Positions 29,491-41,950 are shown, counted from the first letter of the stretch. The stretch: 64,000 nucleotides of DNA from Amaranthus tricolor (GCF_026212465.1 NC_080052.1:14231033-14295032); one strand, 5' to 3'. Notes: generated by a model from the letters alone, not told the origin. Numbers and translations: made by a program.

Positions 29491-29814
29491 CGTGCGTGCT
29501 TGTTTTGTATTTGTAAAATGTTAGTGGGCTGGGCCTGACAAACCGTGTCTATAAGAGTCAGTCTCTTAGGAGACTAGCTAATTAGCAACTACTCATTTTC
29601 CTTTCCAAATGCACATATATCATATAAACATCATTCATAATATACAAGTTTTTCATATAGAAAACTAAATTGACTAAGTTTTAGCAAAATATGTTGATGC
29701 TTAAATGCAATTTACAATCCTACTAGTAATTTTTTCCATTCTTTTTTAATGATTGTACGACGCTTCAAAAAATTTCCGGATACTAGTCTAAGGTTGATTT
29801 TGTAACTTGTAAAT

Positions 29815-30330
29815 AACAAAAATAAATTGCGGAAATCTAAGTAGACATAACATAATGAGTTGTATCGAGGTTCAACTACAAATAACTTATTCTCCGTCTA
29901 TGTGTTCTTTCAAACCCTTAAGATTCAACCTCTTTCATTAATTGGAATCCTAAATCACTAAAAAGATCTCACTATCTTCTCACTCACCATGTTCTTCCCC
30001 TATAGAACGATCTACAATTTCCTTTTTAAGAAAATATAAACACCCAAAACTTTCAAAAGAGAAATATAAATCCTTTACAAAGTATTCAAAACCATGCGAC
30101 TTAAGAGAACAATCTAAATCTATAGAACATTTAAAATTAATTACAAAGATGAGAGGTAAAATGAAGAACAACTTAAAACTTTGATCAATAGAATAAATTA
30201 GACATAATAACCTTTACTGTTGTAGCTGTCCTTCTGCAATTTTGATAAAGAGTCTATATATAATGAATGCCTCAAGTAGCCATTTGGAGCATTAGGTCTT
30301 CATCCTCATATTCTTCTAGGCTTTTGTTAG
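29815..30330 (-). mobile_element. Second degraded copia-type LTR fragment
   Basis: Weaker similarity to the blocks at 27430-28600 and 53640-54883, such as the 'CTATGTGTTCTTTCAAACC', 'AGATCTCACTATCTTCTC' and 'ACCATGTTCTTCCCC' segments, in minus orientation. The boundaries are approximate. Confidence 0.5.
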
Positions 30331-31003
30331 GTTAAGCATGGGCTTTCAAAGCAAAATATCTTTTTGAAACTTAAGCTCGATTCGCACAATAAAATCTAAT
30401 TAATTTTAACTTGAAAAGTTAGTTAAAACAAATAGGAATAATAGAACAATTTTCCAAGGATATAGAAATCGATTTTACTAAGTAATTTACCTTTTTTAAG
30501 CAAAACAAAATAGCTAAAATAAAGGAAAATAATTCCATCTTCTAAAATGATTTAAAATCTCTTCCCCTGTTCTTAAAAGATTGTCCATTATAGGTTTTTC
30601 ACACATATTAAGGAAATTAGAATCTTTATAGTAAGTGGGTATTATTTTATTTAAATAGTAGTGTGAAGTAATGATTGTATTGGTATTATGAGAGAGAAAG
30701 AACATTTAAATTAAAGATAAACTAAAGAAAAAAAAGGAAATTAGCATTGTCATTAATATAGAGAGAGAACCTTACATCACTTATCAAAATAGCAATCTGT
30801 TTTGGTTTACTTGAGGCTTTCCTATTTTGGAAAGTTTTGGAGGGTAATTCCAAATAATGGAGGGAAATATCTAAAATTTGAAAAACAAAAAGCCAGCAGC
30901 ACATTGGGTAATTACAATAAACATGGATTAACAAATTAACGAAACCTAATGATTGATTACCAAAACAGAAACCATACTGGACTTTACGAATTCTGCAGCT
31001 GAT
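30331..31003. other. Unassigned AT-rich sequence
   Basis: No gene, RNA or repeat structure that I can support. ORFs are short and lack recognisable motifs. Confidence 0.5.
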
Positions 31004-31016
31004 GTATATAAATAGG
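31004..31016 (+). promoter_or_regulatory. Possible TATA box of the mariner relic
   Basis: GTATATAAATAGG lies about 190 bases upstream of the transposase ATG at 31206. Position and sequence fit a TATA box. An (A)22 run at about 31160-31181 lies between them. Confidence 0.4.
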
Positions 31017-31205
31017 AGTATTGTTCATCACAGTACCTTCATAACTCAATATTTCAAGAGCTTTAAAAAACAAAAGTGCTTGAACACAGTAGCTTTAAAA
31101 ATCAGTCATTCAAGAGCTTCAAAAATAGTAGTGCTGTTTCAACACAGTAGCTTCAAACCAAAAAAAAAAAAAAAAAAAAAAGAAAACTGCATCATTGCCT
31201 AATTC

Positions 31206-32557
31206 ATGGCTTCAGGAAGTGAAGATGAAATCGAGGGGGCATGGTACTTTGGATCAAGCCAATGTAATCCTCAATCAAGCTCAGAATCAGAGCAACAACC
31301 GACAGAGCAGCAAGGAGAACAACAAGATAATCATCATAAGCCAAGGCTTAGCAGTGAGATGAGGCATTTAATCTTTCAAGAGATGCTCTCATTGAGAAGC
31401 AGTGATTCACTACCTCATGGGACTTTCAAAAGGATTGCTAAAAAATATGGTTTTCATCATAGGACCATAAGAAACTTATAGAAAAGGGCAATGCTAACAA
31501 AAGAAGCAAACAAACCATACATTGTTGATTCTAAATACAAAAACTGTGGAAGGAAGAGAGTTGTGGTGCCTCCAGACACTCTAGAGTCTAAACCAATGGG
31601 TAACCGTACATGTATAAGAGATGTTGCAAGTTGTTTAGACTTGGCACCATCGACAGTTTGGAGGTTGATTAAAAGAGGAGAAATAAAGGCACATTCAAAT
31701 CCACTTCACCCGGGTTTAACCGATGATAATGAAGTGAGAAGGGCGGAGTGGATTATGAGTCTTATCCAAGAAAATAGCATTCATAGACATCCAATATACA
31801 AGGGAATGTCTGATTTCATTCACATAGAAGAGAAATGGTTATACCTAACCAAAACAACTCAACGATTTTACCTTGCACACAAAGAGAAGATCCCTTACAG
31901 GATAGCAAAGTCATCTAAGTTCATACTGAAGGCTATGTTCCTAGGGGTAGTAGCTAGGCCAAGATGGAGTCCACATGGTCAATGCACTTTTGATGGGAAA
32001 ATAGGTATTTTTCCATCACTAACAGAGTGGCAGCCGTGAGGGACTCAAAGAATAGACCCAAGGGGTCAATTGAAATTAAGCCAACAAAATCAGTCGCTCA
32101 AGATGTTTATAGGAACATGTTCATATAAAATCTCATTCCAGCAATATTAAGAAAGTGGCCTAGTGAAGGGACTTCAATCATTTTTATTCCACAAGACAAT
32201 GTAAGAGTGCACATTACAAATGATGATCCAATATGGCAACAATACAACAAGCAAGGTGGGCTAACCTTCATTCTTACACATCAACCCCCTAACAGTCCAG
32301 ATTGTAACATCTTGGACTTGGGATTCTTTATAAGCATTCAATCATTGATGCACAAGAAAATGCCAAACAATATGACAGAGTTGATAAGTGCAGTTGAAGA
32401 TGCATATGTAGAACTTCATCCAAAGACATTAACAAATGTTTGGATTTCAATGCAACACCATTTGAATAAGATATTAAAGGTTAAGGGATGTAATGACTAC
32501 ATCCAACCACATTTTGGTAAAAAGGTTCAAGAAGATAATAGGAGCCTAAGAATTTAA
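31206..32557 (+). pseudogene. Plant mariner-like (DD39D) transposase pseudogene
   Basis: The ATG at 31206 opens an N-terminal region with a helix-turn-helix-like part (GTFKRIAKKYGFHHRTIRNL). The catalytic domain follows: IHIEEKW at about 31821, PQDNVRVH with Asp at 32195-32197, and PDCNILDLGFF with Asp at 32315-32317. The last two Asp are separated by exactly 39 residues, as in plant mariners. The first catalytic Asp is replaced by Glu (31827-31829). Other lesions are TAG at 31479-31481 where Trp is expected, a frameshift near 32020 and TAA at 32126-32128. The segment NRPKGSIEIKP between them is typical of the family. No terminal inverted repeats were recognised. It is inactive. Confidence 0.9.
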
Positions 32558-32559
32558 GT

Positions 32560-33265
32560 TGTTATATGACTACGTCTAATGCAATGCAAGAATCCTATGA
32601 TCAAGCAATTGAGGAGACACAAGGATGAATCATTGTATGAACAAAGCCCCTCAGTTGTTTCATGATCAATCATCATTAAAAATGTTTCTTTAAGAATCTT
32701 AGGAGCAAAAATTTTGCATAGACATTCTAAAATCAATGGTCAATGTACATGTTTGTTTGTGGCTTCATTTAATTAGTGTTATCAGTAACCAAAAAAAGCC
32801 CCCTATTTCATCATAGAGGTTGTTAAACCTCTCAGATTATAAACAATCATCACACAAGAATGAATGCCACTAAACATGCATATAACACAGTGAATTTAGA
32901 AGTTTAACAAAAGCTACTCAATTAAGAATTTAAAGTCACTTTTTCAGATTATGAAATTTACGGGAACTCATGAAAAAATATCATCATATGGGCTTGAACA
33001 ACACAAAAATTACACAGAATGTTCAACAACAATAGAAATCAAGTTCAACAGCAAACAAAAACAAAGATCAAACAATAGCAAGTCATAAATTAGAAATCCC
33101 AAAGTCATACAATAACAAACAATTTCTAGAATTCTCCCAAAGTTCAAATGACATCTTTGAGCCCAAAAATCCGATTGATCTCAGCTATGAAATAAAAAAG
33201 CATGAACATAAATATCTTACAATCATCAAGAGTATTTTTAGGGTTTTTTTTGCCCTAGCAACAAG
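32560..33265. other. Unassigned intergenic sequence
   Basis: AT-rich sequence between the mariner relic and the SINE-like insertion. It may include the 3' end of the mariner element, but I see no terminal repeat. Confidence 0.5.
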
Positions 33266-33274
33266 TACTTCTTT

Positions 33275-33449
33275 AGGAGTATCATGAACCGCCAACAAGT
33301 ACGTCTTATTATCTCTTTTGAGCCGGGGGACTCCTTTGGTCGCGCTGTCCCTTATGGGTATAAGCTGCCGCCGTTCTTCCGTCCCAAGACCCTGTCCATA
33401 GTTTTTCTATGAACGGGATACACTAGGTAGGAGATGATGATGATGATGA
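33275..33449 (+). mobile_element. SINE-like insertion with 9-bp target duplication
   Basis: A 175-base GC-richer block whose 3' half (CCCAAGACCCTGTCC ... GGGATACACTAGGTAGGA) resembles the 3' region of plant tRNA-derived SINEs of the Au/TS kind and ends in a (GAT)n tail. TACTTCTTT occurs immediately on both sides (33266-33274 and 33450-33458). The tRNA-like A and B boxes are not clear, and a second near-copy of the left flank (CAACAAGTACGTCTT) inside the block makes the 5' end uncertain. Confidence 0.65.
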
Positions 33450-33938
33450 TACTTCTTTTTCTAAACCTTTGATGATTCATGTACTAGACCTTTGATGCTC
33501 CATATACTAGACTTTTGATGCTTGATTCTCTAGCTTTTATTTCTCATTAAATTTAAATGTTCATTATATGTGTAAGCATTCTAGAAGCTTGTACTTAGCT
33601 ATGTATCAAAGGGCCTTGTGAAATGAAAAAAATCAAGTTGTTGTTAATCATTTTAAAGTTTGAGTTTACATAATTCTTTTCTTCTTGTGTTTGTCCAAAG
33701 AATTAGTAATTCCAATTATCACTTTGAGTTTGTCTTGAGTGTTCATTTTAGGGGAGATTGAGTGTGTTCTTGTCTCTAGTCTAAATCCCAAATCATTAAG
33801 TTTGTCTTGTACTTTGGCTCTTAACAATCTTCTACTATTCTTTTTTTTTTTCTAATTATTCTTCTCTATTCTTCTTTATAAATAAAAAACCATAAACTTT
33901 TAAATCTAAGTGTGTTCTTCCTAATCACACTTACATCA
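33447..33938 (+). mobile_element. TR-GAG LTR 1
   Basis: Ends CTTACATCA, two bases before the primer site. The left edge is blurred by the SINE-like tail: TGATACTTCTTTTTCTA aligns with the start of the other LTRs, TGGTGCTTTATTTTCTA. Confidence 0.7.
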
Positions 33939-35003
33939 TTTGGTATCAGAGCTTTTGGTGGTTCAAAGGGTGTTTAAATATTTTTTTGTTGTTTTTGGTT
34001 CAATAGCTCTCGGCATCTGTTTATGAAATAAATTTTTTTTAGACGAATTGTTCTTGATATTTATAAAAAAATGGGCACTGGTGGAAATTTGGTGGAAATG
34101 TTGAAAATTAGACAACTTGGGTAAAAAAAGATGTTTTATATGCAAAGACAAAGATCATCTTAGTAGTGAATGTCTTTTCAAAGCTATTTTACCTTCCAAA
34201 TGTTTCATCATTGTGAAATAAGAGAAAATTTATAAGTCTCTTATCCTAGAGTGAGTAGATCATGTAAATGAAGAAATATTCCAAGAGGAACGAGTAGTTA
34301 AACTAGCGAAGAAGAAAACTTAAAATATTTTTGATGAAACGAAAGTTGAAGATTCCATAGAGTTGAACATATCTTGTTTTAAAATTTGCAGTGATAAAAA
34401 TGAGAAGCTAATTGATGAAAAGGAAACTCAACAACTAGAAAATATTGGAATAGAGCAATCTAATACCAATTTCAACAATTATGTAAATTACCCCGTTTTT
34501 ATTTGGTGCAAGAAAAACAAAAAGTTCTCGTCAATGAAAGATATATTGAAATTGGGAATATTTTTGAAGAAAGGAAGTTGAATAAAGAAAAATAGATATT
34601 GAAGCTTTCAAGAAGAACTTATGTTTCATGAATAACCAAATTCGAGGTCGAAATCTTTTTAATGAAAAGGAGAATGATGCAGGAGTATTCGTCTTGTTCA
34701 AAATCAAATCACATGCCAACCTTTGCAATATATGAATTCTGTTAATTTTAAGTCTCAAGTATATTTTTTTCCTATTCTTTGTTCTTAACCTTAAAAGAAA
34801 AAATTATCTTATGTTGATTCAATATCATGACATTCTTAACTTGGAATTATGTTGGGGATATGCAGCTGGCCCAAATGTTACTCTTCGTTCCGACATTTTA
34901 AGTCTTATTTTATTTAAGTTTAAACAATAAAAGGCAGAAATAATGAGTCTTTAAATAGTTAATTTATTTACAATCAACATTTATAGTACATTTAAGGGGC
35001 TTT
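33939..35003 (+). pseudogene. TR-GAG interior 1 (gag remnant)
   Basis: Primer site at 33941-33952. A zinc knuckle CFICKDKDHLSSEC is encoded at 34132-34173, with a basic Lys-rich region before it. A later frame at 34363-34581 (start of reading LNISCFKICSDKNEKLIDEK) is shared by all interiors. Stops and frame changes separate these parts. A purine-rich AAGGGGC lies just before LTR 2. Pol is absent. Confidence 0.8.
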
Positions 35004-35494
35004 TGGTGTTTTATTTTCTAGACTTTTGATGATTCATGTACTAGACCTTTGGTGCTCCATATACTAGACTTTTGGTGCTTCATTCTCTAGCTTTTATTTC
35101 TCATTAAATCTAAGTTTTCATTGTTTGTGTAAGCATTCTAGAAGCTTGTACTTAACTCTGTATAAAGGGGCCTTATAAAATAAAAAAAATCAAGTTGTTG
35201 ATTAATCATTTTAAACTTTGAGTTTACATAATTATTTTCTTCTTGTGTTTGTCCAAAGAATTAGTAATTCCAATTATCACTTTCAGTTTGTCTTGAGTGT
35301 TAATTCTAAAGGAGATTGAGTGTGTTCTTGTCTCTAGCCTAAATCCCAAATCATTGAGATTGTCTTGTTCTTTGGCTCTTAATAATCTTCTACTATTATT
35401 TTTCTTATCTAATTATTCTTCTCTATTCTTCTTTATACAAAAAAAACATAAACTTTTAAATCTAAGTGTGTTCTTTCTAATCACTCTTACATTA
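35004..35494 (+). mobile_element. TR-GAG LTR 2
   Basis: Starts TGGTGTTTTATTTTCTAG and ends ACATTA, a mutated CATCA, before the primer site. 491 bases. Confidence 0.82.
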
Positions 35495-36560
35495 TTTGGT
35501 ATCAGAGCTTTTGGTGGTTCGAAAGGGTGTTTAACTATTTTTTTGTTCTTTTTGGTTCAATAGCTCTCGGCATCTGTTGATGAAATAAATTGTTTTTAGA
35601 CGAATTGTTCATGACATTTATAAAAATAAACGGGCACTAGTGGAAATTTGGTGGAAATGTTTAAAATTGGACAACTTGGGTAAAAAAGATGTTTTATATG
35701 CAAAGACAAAGATCATCTTAGTAGTGAATGTCTTTTCAAAGCTATTTTACCTTCCAAATGTTTCATCACTGTGAAATAAGAGAGAATTTTTAAGTCTCTT
35801 ATCCTAGAGAGAGTACATCATGTAAATAAAGAAATATTCCAAGAGGAACGAGTAGTTAAACTAGCGGAGAAGAAAACTTAAAATATTTTTGATAAACGAA
35901 AGTTGAAGATTCCATAGAGTTGAACATATCTTGTTTTAAAATTTGCAGTGATAAAAATGAGAAGCTAATTGATGAAAAGGAAACTCAACAACTAGAAAAT
36001 ATTGGAATAGAGCAATCTAATACCAATTTCAACAATTATGTAAATTACCCCGTTTTTATTTGGTGCAAGAAAAAAAAAAGTTCTTGTCAATGAAAGATAT
36101 GTTGAATTTGGTAATATTTTTGAAGAAAGGAAGTTGATTAAAGAAAAATAGATATTGAAGCTTTCAAGAAGAACTTATGTTTCATGAATAACCAAATTCG
36201 AGGTCGAAATCTTTTTAATGAAAAGGAGAATGATGCAGGAGCATTCGTCTTGTTCAAAATCAAATCACATGCCAACCTTTGTAATATATGAATCTGGTTA
36301 ATTTTAAGTCTTAAGTATATTTTTTTACAATTCTATGTTCTTAACCTTAAAAGAAAAAATTATCTTAAGTTGATTCAATATCATGACATTCTTAACTTGG
36401 AATTATGTTGGGGATATGCAGCTGGCCCAAATGTTACTCATCGTTCCGACATTTTTAAGTCTTATTTTATTAAAGTTTAAACAATAAAAGGCAGAAATAA
36501 TGAGTGTTTAAATAGTTAATTTATTTATAATCAACATATATAGTACATTTAAGGGGCTTT
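35495..36560 (+). pseudogene. TR-GAG interior 2 (gag remnant)
   Basis: Primer site at 35497-35508. The knuckle CFICKDKDHLSSEC is at 35690-35731. The downstream frame is broken by a small deletion in the Asn/Lys-rich part relative to interior 1. Confidence 0.8.
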
Positions 36561-37050
36561 TGGTGTTTTATTTTCTAGACCTTTGATGATGCATGTACTA
36601 GACCTTTGATGCTCCATATACTAGACTTTTGGTGCTTCATTCTCTAGCTTTTAATTCTCATTAAATCTAAGTGTTCATTGTTTGTGTAAGCATTTTAAAA
36701 GCTTGTACTCAGCTCTGTATAAAGGGGCCTTATAAAAAAAAAAATCAAGTTGTTGATTAATCATTTTAAACTTTGAGTTTACATAATTATTTTCTTCTTG
36801 TGTTTGTCCAAAGAATTAGTAAATCCAATTATCACTTTCAGTTTGTCTTGAGTGTTAATTCTAAAGAGGATTGAGTGTGTTCTTGTCTCTAGCCTAAATC
36901 CCAAATCATTGAGATTGTCTTGGGCTTTGGCTCTTAATAATCTTCTACTATTCTTTTTCTTATCTAATTATTCTTCTCTATTCTTCTTTATACAAAAAAA
37001 AACATAAACTTTCAAATCTAAGTGTGTTCTTCCTAATCACACTTACATCA
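36561..37050 (+). mobile_element. TR-GAG LTR 3
   Basis: TGGTGTTTTATTTTC ... ACATCA, 490 bases. Confidence 0.82.
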
Positions 37051-38118
37051 TTTGGTATCAGAGCTTTTGGTGGTTTGAAAGGGTGCTTAAATATTTTTTT
37101 GTTCTTTTTGGTTTGATAGCTCTCGGCATCTGTTTATGAAATAAATTGTTTTTAGAAGAATTGTTCGTGACATTTATAAAAAAAAAAACGGGCACTAGTG
37201 GAAATTTGGTGGAATGTTTAAAATTAGACAACTTGGGTGAAAAAGATGTTTTATATGCAAAGACAAAGATCATTTTACTAGTAAATGTCCTTTCAATGCT
37301 ATTTTACCATCCAAATGTTTTATTATGGAGAAATAAGAGAAAATTTATAAGTCTTTTATCCTAGAGTGAGCAGATCATGTAAAAGAAATATTCCGAGAGG
37401 AACGAGTAGTTAAACTAGCGGAGAAGAAAACTAAAAATATTTTTCATGAAACGAAAGTTGAAGATTTCATAGAGTTGAACAGATCTTGTTTTAAAATTTG
37501 CAGTGATAAAAATGATAAGCTAATTGATGAAAAGGAAACTCAACAGCTAGAAAATATTGGAATAGAGCATTCTAATACCAATTTTAACAATTATGTAAAT
37601 TTCCTCGTTTTTATTTGGTTCAAGAAAAACAAAAAAATCTCGTCAATGAAAGATATGTTTAATTTGAGAATATTTTTGAAGAAAGGGTTTTGATTAAAGA
37701 AATATACATATTGAAGCTTTCAAGAAGAACTTAGGTTTCACGAATAATAAAATTCGAGGTCGAATTCTTTTCAATGAAAAGGAGAATGAGGCAGGACATT
37801 CTGCTTATTCAAAATCAAATCACATGCCAACCTTTTTAATATATGAATCTGGTTAATTTTAAGTCTCACGTATATTTTTTGATAATTCTATGTTCTTAAC
37901 CTTAAAAGAAAAAAATATCTTAAGTGGATTCAAGATCATGACATTCTTAACTTAGAATTATGTTGAGGATATGTAGTTGGCCCAAATTGTTACTCTTTGT
38001 TGTCCGATAATTTTAAGTCTTATTTTATTAAAGTTTAAAGAATAAAAGTTAGAAATAATGAGTCTATAAATAGTTATTTTATTTAGAATCAACATATGTA
38101 GTACATTTAAGGGGCTTT
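37051..38118 (+). pseudogene. TR-GAG interior 3 (gag remnant)
   Basis: Primer site at 37053-37064. The knuckle at 37247-37288 is changed to CFICKDKDHFTSKC. It is more diverged from the other three, especially downstream of 37700. Confidence 0.8.
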
Positions 38119-38606
38119 TGGTGCTTTATTTCCAAACTTTTGAGGATTCATGTACTAAACCTTTGATGCTCCATATACTAGACTTTTGGTGCTTCATTCT
38201 CTAACTTTTATTTCTCATTAAATCTAAGTGTTCATTGTATGTGTAAGCATTTTAAAAGCTCGTACTTAGCTCTGTTAAAAGGGGCCTTATGAAATGAAAA
38301 ATATCAAGTTGTTAATTAATCATTTTAAACTTTTAGTTTACATAATTCTTTTTTTCTTGTGTTTGTCCAAAGAATTAGTAATTTCAATTATCACTTTGAG
38401 TTTGTCTTGAGTGTTAATTCTAGGGGAGATTGAGTGTGTTCTTGTCTCTAGCCTACATCCCAAATCATTGAGATTGTCTTGTGGTTAGGCTCTTAACAAT
38501 CTTCTACTATTTTTTTTTATCTAATTATTCTTCTCTATTCTTCTTTATACAAAAAAAACATAAACTTGGAAATCTAAGTGTGTTCTTCCTAATCGCACTA
38601 ACATCA
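38119..38606 (+). mobile_element. TR-GAG LTR 4
   Basis: TGGTGCTTTATTTCC ... ACATCA, 488 bases. Confidence 0.82.
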
Positions 38607-39568
38607 TTTGGTATCAGAGCTTTTATTGGTTCGAAAGGGTGTTTAAATATTTTTTTGTTGTTTTTGGTTCAATAGCTCTCGGCATCTTTTTATGGAATAA
38701 ATTGTTTTTAGACAAAATGTTCTTGACATTTATAAAAAAAAAGGGTACTAGTGGAAATTTGGTGGAAATGTTGAAAATTACACAACATGGGTAAAAAAGT
38801 TGTTTTATATGCAAAGACAAAGATCATCTTACTAGTGAATGTCCTTTCAAAGCTATTTTACCTTCCAAATGTTTCATTATAGAGAAATAAGAGAAAATTT
38901 ATAAGTCTCTTATCCTAGAGTGAGTAGATCATGTAAATGAAGAAATACTCCGAGAGGAACGAGTAGTTAAACTTGCGGAGAAGAAAACTGAAAATATTTT
39001 TGATGAAATGAAAGTTGAAGATTCCATAGAGTTGAATATATCTTGTTTTAAAATTTGCAGTGATAAAAATGAGAAGCTAATTGATGAAAAGGTAACTCAA
39101 CAACTAGAAAATATTAGAATAGAGCAAGCTAATACCAATTTCAACAATTATGTAAATTACCTCATTTTTATTCGGTGTAAGAAAAACAAAAAATTCTCGT
39201 CAATGAAAGACATGTTGAATTCGGGAATATTTTTGAAGAAAGGGAGTTGATTAAAGAAATATACATAATGAAGCTTTCAAGAAGAACTTATGTTTCACAA
39301 ATAACCAAATTCGAGGTCGAATTCTTTCCATAAAAAGGAGAATGATGCAGGAGCATTCGGCTTATTCAAAATCAAATCACATGCCAACCATTTTAATATA
39401 TGAATCTGGTTAATTTTATGTCATAAGTATATTTTTTGACAATTCTATGTTCTTAACCTTAAAAGAAAAAAAATTTTAAGTTGATTCAAGATCATGACAT
39501 TCTTAACTATGTTCTATAAATAGTTAATTTATTTACAATCAGCATATATAGTACATTTAAGGGGCTTT
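38607..39568 (+). pseudogene. TR-GAG interior 4 (gag remnant)
   Basis: Primer site at 38609-38620. The knuckle CFICKDKDHLTSEC is at 38801-38842. An 80-codon open frame lies at 39008-39250. About 100 bases are missing near 39508 compared with the other interiors. Confidence 0.8.
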
Positions 39569-40056
39569 TGGTGCTTTATTTTCTAGACTTTGATGATTCA
39601 AGTACTAGACCTTTGATGCTCCATATACTAGACTTTTGGTGCTTCATTCTCTAGCTTTTATTTCTCATTAAATCTAAGTGTTTATTATATGTGTAAGCAT
39701 TCTAGAAGTTTGTACTTAGCTTTGTATAAAGGGGCCTTATGAAATGAAAAAAATCAAGTTATTGATTAATCATTTTAAACTTTGAGTTTACATAATTCTT
39801 TTCTTCTTGTGTTTGTCCAAAGAATTTGTAATTCCAATTATCACTTTGAGTTTGTTTTGAGTGTTAGTCCTAGGGGAGATTGAGTGTTTTCTTGTCTCTA
39901 GCCTAAATCCCAAATCATTGAGTTTGTCTTGTGCTTTGGCTCTTAACAATCTTCTACTATTATTTTTTTATCTAATTATTATTCTGTATTCTTTTTTATA
40001 CAAAAAATCATAAACTTATAAATCTAAGTGTGTTCTTTCTAATCACACTTACATCA
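39569..40056 (+). mobile_element. TR-GAG LTR 5 (3' end of array)
   Basis: 488 bases ending ACATCA. No primer site follows, so this is the 3' LTR of the array. Confidence 0.82.
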
Positions 40057-40506
40057 ACTCCATTCAAGTGATAGTTCAAATGAAAGCTTTTAAACCAAAT
40101 ATGATTAAGTTGTCGTATAATGTCAGTAGCTAACTCTTAGCTATAGAGAAAGCCCAATCTATCCATGTTTTTAGAAGGAAAGTAACATTTACCAACATTT
40201 TGATGATATTCTTATGAATGATTTTCTCCTCATCGATAGAGTTTAAGATTACGTTTAGGATAGGATTTCAAGAGCATCAACTCCTTTCTCTAGACCTTAT
40301 TACAATTCTGAGGCTATGTTTCCAATCAAGAAAATTTTCTTTGTTCGCTTTCCCCTTCTCAAGCTTTGAACATCAATTAATAATTGAAGTATACATACAA
40401 TTAAAATCATTAAGGGAAATCCACGTGGTGACCCTGAATCGTTTGCTCTTCCATAAATGTTTTTCTAAAATTTATGTGGTAACCTTGAGCTTTCAAATTT
40501 TCCATG
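40057..40506. other. Unassigned sequence left of the intact copia element
   Basis: No supported gene. From about 40420 it contains degenerate units of the form CCACGTGGTGACC / TTATGTGGTAACC / CCATGTGGTA. These continue to the right of the copia element, so the element sits inside this older repeat. Confidence 0.5.
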
Positions 40507-40511
40507 TGGTA

Positions 40512-41948
40512 TGTTGGACCTCTTGAGTTTTGATGATGACTACACTTTAGCAAATATGTGTTTAGAGATTTTGTGCAGGTCGATATCCGATTATGATTAT
40601 GATCGTTGATAGTACATATGCCTTAGCTTATGGAAACGTACATGTCAAAAGGTTTCAATTGATGTTAGGAGAAGTATATCGCTTGGGATGTAAAATGGAG
40701 ACAGCAGATCTACTGTTCCCAAGTTGGATGTTCTAGCTAAACTGAAGTCTGGAGACAGCACACTGTTCCTGAGCTGAAGGTTGACTACGTTGACTAAAAA
40801 TTCTGGTTATCATATTTTAATTATTATTTTTTTTAGTTAATGTATTTTAAATTAAATTGTTGCAGTAAAAATTTATTTAAGTTAATTGGCAAATCGTTTT
40901 TGTTAAAGAAAATGTATTCACGTTTTATTTGTTAAGATCCTTTATTTTAGGATCTATTTTTAGTAAATCCTGGATTTGTTAAAAATAGAATTAACTAACT
41001 TTGAATTAGTCTTAGCAAATCAATCTAACCGGTTTTTATTCCTAAAAATTAGCAAGCAATCATTCCCACTAAGATTAACCGTTTTCTAAATATAGCATGA
41101 AGTTCCAGCCATTAATTTAGGGAACAGGAATTACTACTGAAGAAACTGCTACTTTAGGGAACAGCGGTTATTAAGGGAACAGCGGTTATTGTTTATATAC
41201 ACGTGTGATTTGACTTAATCAAATCTTATGGAAATAACCGTGTGTTTGCTTAATCCACATTACTCCCATGATCTCTTGATAGTGGGATGATGGATTGGAT
41301 TATTCCACTTTCTTAGGAATATTATTTTCTATAAATTGCAAGATAATTCCGGTTTTTAAAGAAAAGAGAAGTAATCCAACGTTTTGTGCTTAAGTGTTTT
41401 TCATACGTTTTTGTTGGATTTTACAAGAAATATTTTGTTCTTAAAATTGCCAATCAATTTATAATATTTTCTTGATGCAACTCTTTGATTTATTTTAGAG
41501 AATTTCTATCATTTTTGTAAGGGATTTTGAGAGTTTATGTAATTAGACTCGAGTGAGTCTAAGGGGGAAGTTAGATAGCTTTTAGTGAAGCTAGAGAGGA
41601 TTAGCTTATTGTAAAGCTAAGTTTGTTGCTTTGAGTAAAGCAATTAGAGAGTGAAGAGTTGGCCTAGTTGTTTCGCTTCGAGTGAAGTAAGGTGTTTATT
41701 GTAATTGTAACTAATTGCCTTAAACATAGTGAAGTTGTTAGAAATCCCAAGTGGTCGTGGTTTTTCCTTTTGTTTAGGCCCAAAAGGTTTCCACGTAAAA
41801 TCGTGTGTCTCTCTTATTATTTTGCTCTTAGTTTAAGCTTTATTTATTTTGAATAATTCCGCAAAAACAGGGCACAATCGCTTAAACTTGCAACAACAAC
41901 AATTCACCCCCCCTCTTGTTGCTGTTCCCGTTCCTAATTGAATCAACA
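40512..41948 (+). mobile_element. 5' LTR of the intact copia element
   Basis: TGTTGGACC ... AATCAACA. It contains several copies of the heptamer GGAACAG/CTGTTCC, including a direct repeat AGGGAACAGCGGTTATT at about 41157 and 41175. CCACGTAAAATCG and CACCCCCCCTCTTGTTGC lie near the 3' end. Confidence 0.95.
41330..41337 (+). promoter_or_regulatory. Putative LTR TATA box
   Basis: CTATAAAT lies in the middle of the LTR, after TATTATTTT. It is the best TATA match with a plausible downstream R region. Another candidate, TTTATATAC, lies near 41192. Confidence 0.4.
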
Positions 41949-41950
41949 AT

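Larger units (their letters stand above)
33447..40056 (+). mobile_element. Tandem array of a TR-GAG-type short Ty1/copia element (5 LTRs, 4 interiors)
   Basis: The order is LTR-interior-LTR-interior-LTR-interior-LTR-interior-LTR. Primer sites TGGTATCAGAGC start at 33941, 35497, 37053 and 38609, a spacing of 1556 each time. The interiors encode only a gag remnant with a CCHC knuckle, without pol. A single element would be about 2.05 kb. Such arrays arise by unequal recombination between LTRs. No target duplication joins the two ends (GATGA before, ACTCC after). Confidence 0.88.

Noticed and set aside
40200..40526. 102-codon plus-strand ORF next to the copia element
   Set aside because: No motif, AT-rich codons, and it runs into the LTR. 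The reverse strand also gave no convincing gag similarity.
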